In this document: positions 59,518-64,000 of the stretch, one piece after another
Position numbering within the stretch: the first letter of the stretch is position 1
How the letters are laid out: each line of letters begins with the position of its first letter
Assembly (NCBI RefSeq): GCF_014654365.1
Contig: NZ_BNAY01000004.1
Coordinates: 692,389-756,388 of the forward strand
DNA length: 64,000 nucleotides
Source: Amycolatopsis oliviviridis
Lineage (GTDB): Bacteria; Actinomycetota; Actinomycetes; Mycobacteriales; Pseudonocardiaceae
Direction: 5' to 3'
Position numbers and translations under genes: made by a program
Notes under the pieces: generated by a model
What the model saw: the letters and a program-made list of their open reading frames with translations, nothing else
Told to the model about the DNA's origin: nothing
Database searches by the model: none

Positions 59518-60471
59518 TCAGGAGACCTCTTTCGCCGGTGCCGCGAAGGTGTTGCACGCCGAGGTGTCCTTCGCGGTCAAGCCGCGCTTCTGCCACAGCG
59601 CCGCGTTCTTCGACGAGCCATGGGTGTCGCTGTCCTCGAACGTGCTCTGCCTGAGCTGGGAGACCATCCCGGCGCCGATAGAGCCGCGGCCGGCGGCGTT
59701 GGCGAGGAACATCGCGCTGAAACAGTCCGCCTGGAGTTCGAACCGCCTGCTCAGTTCGAGGATCTTCGGCTGATCGCCGTCCGCGGCGCGGTAGAGCGCG
59801 TGGTACTTGCGGAGGATTCCGGACTGCTCCTGGACGTGGTGCCCGTACTCGTGCCCGAGCAGGAACAGCTGCGTCAGCAGGTCGGGCCCGCCGTTCTCGA
59901 GTTGCCTTGGCAGCGGGAGGAAGATCGTCGCCCCCTCCGAGCAATAGAAGCCCATGGCCTCGTCGGGAGGCGGCGAAGGGCCGCAGGCGGTGTCCTTGAC
60001 GTCGTGGACGTTGATCGCGACAGGGATCCGCGGTTCGCCGACCTGGCTCAAGGCCGGATGCCACGCCCGCTCCAGGCAGGGGATCAGCGCCGTGTGGAAC
60101 GCCTCGAGCCCGTCCTTCGTGCCGCCAAGCTTGGGCAGCTCGCAGGTCACCTTCGGCAGTGTCACGCCAGGGGCGACGAGGGGGTTGGCCGCCGCCTCGT
60201 GCTTACGGGTCGGCACCTCCGCTCGTGACGTCGGCGGCGTCACGGACGTCACAACCGTCGAGGACGGCGAGAGCGTCGGCTGCCGGGTCTGGACAGGGTC
60301 CGCCTTCGACTGCTTCAAGCCGCCCACCACGAACGCCGCCGCGACCAGTACCAACGTCATGAACACGGCGAAGAGAACGACGGTGGTCCTTACCGTCGAA
60401 CGCTGCTCACGAGGTGCTTCGGCGGGTGGCGCCCACGCCGGTCTGTCGCCGGAATCGTCCGGACTTTCCAC
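59518..60471 (-). CDS. Membrane-anchored neutral zinc metallopeptidase
   Basis: A 317-residue type II membrane protein: cytosolic N-tail, one membrane helix near 27-50 (TVVLFAVFMTLVLVAAAFVVGG), a Ser/Thr/Pro linker and an extracellular peptidase domain. The zinc site HEYGHHVQEQSG and the downstream ELQADCFSAMF match the YpfJ-type putative neutral zinc metallopeptidases. GTG 60471 has GGGGGA 6 bases upstream and gives a compact N-terminus; a GTG at 60552 would add 27 residues. Substrate unknown. Confidence 0.85.
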   Translation of the reverse strand: MESPDDSGDRPAWAPPAEAPREQRSTVRTTVVLFAVFMTLVLVAAAFVVGGLKQSKADPVQTRQPTLSPSSTVVTSVTPPTSRAEVPTRKHEAAANPLVAPGVTLPKVTCELPKLGGTKDGLEAFHTALIPCLERAWHPALSQVGEPRIPVAINVHDVKDTACGPSPPPDEAMGFYCSEGATIFLPLPRQLENGGPDLLTQLFLLGHEYGHHVQEQSGILRKYHALYRAADGDQPKILELSRRFELQADCFSAMFLANAAGRGSIGAGMVSQLRQSTFEDSDTHGSSKNAALWQKRGLTAKDTSACNTFAAPAKEVS

Positions 60472-60624
60472 GGTGTTCCCCCAGTTCGTGCCAAGGACGG
60501 CAGGATACGCGGCCGGGGTGTCATATTCGTCACCGTTTCCCCTGGACAGCACGTCAACAGGGCTCAGTGGGTAGCCACTACGCTGGAAGCAACCCCGAAC
60601 GGTGTCAAAGAGAGCGGAGCCGAC

Positions 60625-61656
60625 GTGTCTGTGTCTTCACCTGCCCCAGGTGGTGCCATCGAGGACCTGCGCGCGTCCGTCGGGCTCCAGATCGCCGACG
60701 AGCAGCTCCTGCGCACCCTCGCGACCGGTCTCGCCGATGTCGAGACGCTCCTTCGCGACGTCGTCCGCAGTGACGTCAAGGCCGTCGAGGACGCCGCTTC
60801 GCACCTGGTCGAGGCGGGGGGCAAACGTTTCCGTCCGCTGTTCACGCTGCTGGCGTCGCAGTTCGGGCCGAAGCAGGGCGACCAGGTGGTCACCGCCGCC
60901 GCGGCGGTCGAGCTGGTGCACCTCGCGACGCTGTACCACGACGACGTGATGGACGAGGCGAAGATGCGCCGCGGCGCGGAGAGCGTCAACGCCCGCTGGG
61001 ACAACACCATCGCCATCCTGACCGGCGACTTCCTGTTCGCGCACGCCTCGCGGCTGGTCGCCGACCTCGGCACCGACGCGGCCCGGATCATCGCCGAGAC
61101 CTTCGGCGAGCTGGTCACCGGCCAGATGCGCGAGACGGTCGGCCCCGGCGACGGCGACGACGCGGTCGAGCACTACCTCACGGTCATCGCGCAGAAGACC
61201 GGTTCGCTGATCGCCACCTCCGGCCGGTTCGGCGGGATGATGTCCGGCGCGCCCGACGACTACATCGACGCGCTCCGCCGCTTCGGCGACATCATCGGGA
61301 CGGCGTTCCAGATCTCCGACGACGTCATCGACATCGCCTCCGCCTCGGACGAGCTCGGCAAGGCGCAGGGCACGGATCTGCGTGAAGGCGTCCGCACGCT
61401 TCCGATGCTGTACGCGCTGGCCGACCCGGCCACCGACCCGCGCCTGGTCGAGCTGCTGTCGGGGCCGATCTCCGACGACAAGCTCGTCGCCGAGGCCCTG
61501 GACCTGCTGCGCGCCTCGTCCGGACTCGAACGCGCACGCGAAACTCTTTCCGACTACGCTCGTCGGGCGCGTGCCGAGCTCGCGGCGCTGCCCGCGTCGC
61601 CCGCCCGGGACGCCTGCGAATCGGTCGCCGACTACCTGGTCGCGCGAACGCATTGA
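60625..61656 (+). CDS. Polyprenyl diphosphate synthase (all-trans)
   Basis: A 343-residue trans-isoprenyl diphosphate synthase. GGKRFRPL binds IPP, the first Asp-rich motif is YHDDVMDEAKMRRG, and the second is FQISDDVIDIAS. Residues before the first motif are small (LVHLAT), consistent with long-chain products. In mycobacteria the corresponding grcC1 follows menJ, so it probably makes the menaquinone side chain; here 27 kb (nuo and accessory genes) separate the two. GTG 60625 begins SVSSPAPGG. Confidence 0.93.
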   Translation: MSVSSPAPGGAIEDLRASVGLQIADEQLLRTLATGLADVETLLRDVVRSDVKAVEDAASHLVEAGGKRFRPLFTLLASQFGPKQGDQVVTAAAAVELVHLATLYHDDVMDEAKMRRGAESVNARWDNTIAILTGDFLFAHASRLVADLGTDAARIIAETFGELVTGQMRETVGPGDGDDAVEHYLTVIAQKTGSLIATSGRFGGMMSGAPDDYIDALRRFGDIIGTAFQISDDVIDIASASDELGKAQGTDLREGVRTLPMLYALADPATDPRLVELLSGPISDDKLVAEALDLLRASSGLERARETLSDYARRARAELAALPASPARDACESVADYLVARTH

Positions 61657-61671
61657 CAAAGGGCAGGTTAG

Positions 61672-63099
61672 ATGTCCATTTTCGGACAGGTTTGGCTGTG
61701 GAGTCTGCTGGCGTTCGTCGTCGGCGCGCTGCTCACCTGGCTGGTACTGGTGCTCCCGGCGCGCAAGCGCGTCCGTGAGCTGGAGAGCTCGCTGGCCACC
61801 GCGCACGCCGAGAAGTCCCGGCTGCCCGCCGGGGTGAGCCTCGGCGCCGGGGCCGCGGCCGTCGCGGGCGGGACCGCGTACCTCACGAAGCCGTCGCACG
61901 ACGAGCTGGACGAGGACTTCGCGGCCGCCGAGGAGCCGAAGCCCGCGTACCCCGAGACGCTCGCCGAGCACGAGCCCGCGCAGCGGCCGTGGTCCGAACC
62001 TGTCGAGGAGCGTGCTCCCCAGCCCGTCCAGGACGTGTACGAGGACGCCGTCGAGGAGACGGCTCCCGAGCCCGTCGCACCCGCGACGCAGATCTTCGAG
62101 CCCGCGGGACCCGGGGAGGCTGTGGAGCCTGTCGAGCCGCAGACCTTCGAGCCGGAGGACGAGTGCGAGGCCGAGTACCGCACCGCGCCGCAGGCGGACC
62201 CGGAACCCGATCCGGAGCCCGAGGCCGCGGCCGAGCGGACGCAGTACATCCCGGCCGCCCAGCTGGAGCCGGAACCCGAACCCGAACCTCAGCCCGAGCC
62301 GGAGAACCCGTACGCCACCGCGGCGACCGAGTACCTCCAGCCCGCGTCGAAGCTGGACCTCGAACCGGAACCCGAGCCTGAGCCGGAACCCGAGCCGCTG
62401 CCTGAGCCTGAGCCGCTGCCGGTCTTGCCGGGCGACGGGCCGTACCGGTCCCGCCTGGAGATCCAGCTGGACCCCGAAGGCGCCGAGACACAGCCGGAGT
62501 CGGTGTCGCTGTTCAGCCCCGCTTCGCGCGTCGAAACGGAGCAGGCGCCCGTCGAGACCAGCTGGTTCGAGCGGGAAGAAGAACTGCACGATCCGCCCGC
62601 GTACGCCTTCGGTTCCGACGAAGACGCGAAGGCCGGGCTCCTCGACTCGGAGCCCGAGTCTCCCGCCGAAGCCACCCAGGTGCTGCCCAAGCGCACGCCG
62701 CGGGGAGCGGTGCGCGGCGGTTTCGAGCCGCCGCAGCCGATCCAGCCGTCGATGCGGGCGATCGAACGTCGTGAGCCGGAGCTGTCCGGCGGGCAGAGCG
62801 GTTCGCTGTTCGAGCCGGCCGTCCAGCCCGGCGACGCGATGCCTGCGCCGGAGCCCCCGCCCGCGCGACAGACCGCCGCTCCTGTCTCGGAGTCCGTTCC
62901 GCCCGGCCCGTTCGGTCCCGGTTCGGCGATGCCGCGGCCGGGCGGTGGCCGTCCCGCCGACGACTTCGCGGTCAAGGCCAGCGTGACGGCGCTGCGGTAC
63001 TGCACCGAGGACTCGCCCCAGTTCCCGAAGATGGTCGCGGAGGTTTGGTTCCGCTCCGCCTCCGACGCCGAGCGCGTCGGCTTCCGGCCGTTGGCTTGA
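61672..63099 (+). CDS. Membrane-anchored Glu/Pro-rich protein with sunset domain
   Basis: A 475-residue protein. A membrane helix lies at about 5-30 (WLWSLLAFVVGALLTWLVLVL), then a second hydrophobic stretch (LGAGAAAVAGGTAYL). A very acidic low-complexity region of about 350 residues with runs of EP repeats (PEPEPEPEP type) follows, and a small C-terminal domain VKASVTALRYCTEDSPQFPK then AEVWFRSASDAERVGF. That C-terminus matches the sunset domain first noted in mycobacterial ArfC, a part of the OmpATb operon. The gene follows the prenyl synthase after 15 bases and may be co-transcribed. Confidence 0.8.
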   Translation: MSIFGQVWLWSLLAFVVGALLTWLVLVLPARKRVRELESSLATAHAEKSRLPAGVSLGAGAAAVAGGTAYLTKPSHDELDEDFAAAEEPKPAYPETLAEHEPAQRPWSEPVEERAPQPVQDVYEDAVEETAPEPVAPATQIFEPAGPGEAVEPVEPQTFEPEDECEAEYRTAPQADPEPDPEPEAAAERTQYIPAAQLEPEPEPEPQPEPENPYATAATEYLQPASKLDLEPEPEPEPEPEPLPEPEPLPVLPGDGPYRSRLEIQLDPEGAETQPESVSLFSPASRVETEQAPVETSWFEREEELHDPPAYAFGSDEDAKAGLLDSEPESPAEATQVLPKRTPRGAVRGGFEPPQPIQPSMRAIERREPELSGGQSGSLFEPAVQPGDAMPAPEPPPARQTAAPVSESVPPGPFGPGSAMPRPGGGRPADDFAVKASVTALRYCTEDSPQFPKMVAEVWFRSASDAERVGFRPLA

Positions 63100-63157
63100 A
63101 GCGCGTGAAGGCCCCCTTCCCTCGGCTCAGCCGAGGGAAGGGGGCCTTCACGCGCTT
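63099..63157. terminator. 29-bp-arm bidirectional terminator
   Basis: Perfect 29-base arms (63099-63127 and 63129-63157, AAGCGCGTGAAGGCCCCCTTCC then CTCGGCT) separated by one base. It lies between convergent genes ending at 63099 (+) and 63167 (-). It shares TGAAGGCCCCCTTCC with the hairpin at 2217. Confidence 0.9.
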
Positions 63158-63166
63158 GAGGACCGG

Positions 63167-64000
63167 TTAGCTGACCACAGTCCAGGTGTCCTTGCCGCGT
63201 AGGAGGCCCTGAAGGTCGGGCTTCCGGGCCGCGCGGGCCTCCTCGACCTGGGCACGTGCCTGGTCGTCGTAGGTGGGACGCTCGACCTGCCGCAGGATGC
63301 CGGTCGGCACGTGGTTCAGGTTCTGGTCGCCGATCCGCGAAAGCGCGAACGCGTACGAGGTGTCCTCGATCGCCGGGTCGTGCACGACGAGGTTCTCCTC
63401 GCCGATGTTCGCGACCTTCCCGACTTCGAGCCCGGCCCAGCCGCTTCGCGTGACGCCGTACTCGCCCTGCGGCCCGAACTTGATCGGCTCGCCCGTCTTC
63501 AGCGGGATGAGCCGGGTGGCGGCCTCGTCCTTGTCCTTGAGGACGTCGAACGCGCCGTCGTTGAAGATCGGGCAGTTCTGGTAGATCTCCACCAGCGCCG
63601 ACCCGCGGTGCTTCGCGGCGGCCTCCAGCACCTCGGTCAGGCCCTTGCGGTCCGAGTCGAGCGCGCGGCCCACGAACGACGCCTCGGCGCCGATCGCCAG
63701 CGAAAGCGGGTTGAACGGGGTGTCGACCGAGCCCATCGGGGTGGACTTCGTGACCATGCCCGGCCCGGAGGTCGGCGAGTACTGGCCCTTGGTGAGGCCG
63801 TAGATCCGGTTGTTGAACAGCAGGATCTTGATGTTCACGTTGCGCCGCAACGCGTGGATCAGGTGGTTGCCGCCGATGGACAGCGCGTCGCCGTCACCGG
63901 TGACGACCCACACCGACAGGTCCGGCCGCGCGGTCGCGAGACCGGTCGCGATCGACGGCGCGCGGCCGTGGATCGAGTGCATGCCGTAGGTGTTCAGGTA
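63167..64000 (-). CDS. korB: 2-oxoacid:ferredoxin oxidoreductase beta subunit (partial)
   Basis: The C-terminal 277 residues, open at the window edge. YLNTYGMHSIHGRAPSIATGLA is followed by VVTGDGDALSIGGNHLIHALRRN, the ThDP/Mg2+ site, and LFNNRIYGLTKGQYSP, which continues it. TPMGSVDTPFNPLSLAIGAEASFVGR is a KorB feature. The enzyme couples 2-oxoglutarate oxidation to ferredoxin reduction. The alpha subunit gene (korA) should lie upstream, beyond the right edge. It ends 10 bases from the bidirectional hairpin. Confidence 0.9.
   Translation of the reverse strand, partial: YLNTYGMHSIHGRAPSIATGLATARPDLSVWVVTGDGDALSIGGNHLIHALRRNVNIKILLFNNRIYGLTKGQYSPTSGPGMVTKSTPMGSVDTPFNPLSLAIGAEASFVGRALDSDRKGLTEVLEAAAKHRGSALVEIYQNCPIFNDGAFDVLKDKDEAATRLIPLKTGEPIKFGPQGEYGVTRSGWAGLEVGKVANIGEENLVVHDPAIEDTSYAFALSRIGDQNLNHVPTGILRQVERPTYDDQARAQVEEARAARKPDLQGLLRGKDTWTVVS

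Noticed and set aside
1..64000. tRNA, rRNA or riboswitch genes
   Set aside because: No cloverleaf, rRNA or known riboswitch core was recognised by eye in the intergenic stretches. A covariance search (tRNAscan, Infernal) would be needed to be sure.

Overview
The window is high-GC DNA in which nearly every base is coding. GTG starts are frequent, ATGA/GTGA start-stop overlaps are common, and the codon choice is actinobacterial. Gene content and order point to a Pseudonocardiaceae actinomycete, most likely Amycolatopsis or a close relative; that genus call is an inference. The order hemC-hemD-hemB, hemL-phosphatase-thioredoxin-ccdA-resB-ccsB-ParA, menA-menE-menB-menD-DUF3592-mgtA-menG-menJ, polyprenyl synthase resembles one long block of mycobacterial chromosomes (M. 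tuberculosis about Rv0510 to Rv0562). Here the block is interrupted by accessory genes and by a complete nuo operon.

Layout. 1-4703: haem genes (hemC end, fused hemD, hemB), split by a small secreted protein and an Nramp-like transporter. 4770-8215: a PQQ-propeller membrane protein, three small membrane proteins and TspO. 8338-16824: hemL followed by the System II cytochrome c maturation genes, with a rhomboid protease inserted, and a MinD/ParA-like ATPase. 16974-20418: BldC, an Lrp regulator, a PLP lyase, menA and an unlisted 52-residue secreted protein. 20481-32946: menE, menB, menD, an M1 peptidase, an IMPase-like protein, two GT4 glycosyltransferases, a SARP regulator, menG and menJ. 33459-49361: nuoA-nuoN, all 14 subunits of NADH dehydrogenase I, preceded by two tandem near-perfect Rex operators. 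49473-57635: an accessory island with an alpha/beta hydrolase, a DUF5753 helix-turn-helix regulator, an orphan ESX-associated cassette (EspG, PPE-like, DUF3558 lipoprotein, small EspG-linked protein), a lipoprotein, and a two-gene ATPase + HNH nuclease system that resembles the Septu (PtuAB) antiphage system. 57611-64000: an SRPBCC protein, secreted and metalloprotease genes, the polyprenyl synthase, a sunset-domain protein and the start of a 2-oxoacid:ferredoxin oxidoreductase locus.

How it works together. Most of the window builds one respiratory chain: haem (hem genes), haem attachment to c-type cytochromes (ccdA, resB, ccsB, TlpA-like), menaquinone (men genes plus its prenyl tail and tail reductase) and complex I, which feeds electrons to menaquinone. 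Rex sites upstream of nuo suggest NADH/NAD+ control.

The most unusual features are several families of palindromic repeats. One family (10862, 11666, 32963) shows compensatory changes between its arms, and two of its copies bracket the inserted rhomboid gene. A 46-bp tandem array lies between menB and menE. A third family of hairpins sits at gene ends, and a related motif has duplicated in frame inside nuoG. Other points are a possible 55-residue gene squeezed between nuoG and nuoH, and a 264-nt antisense overlap between the DUF5753 regulator and espG.
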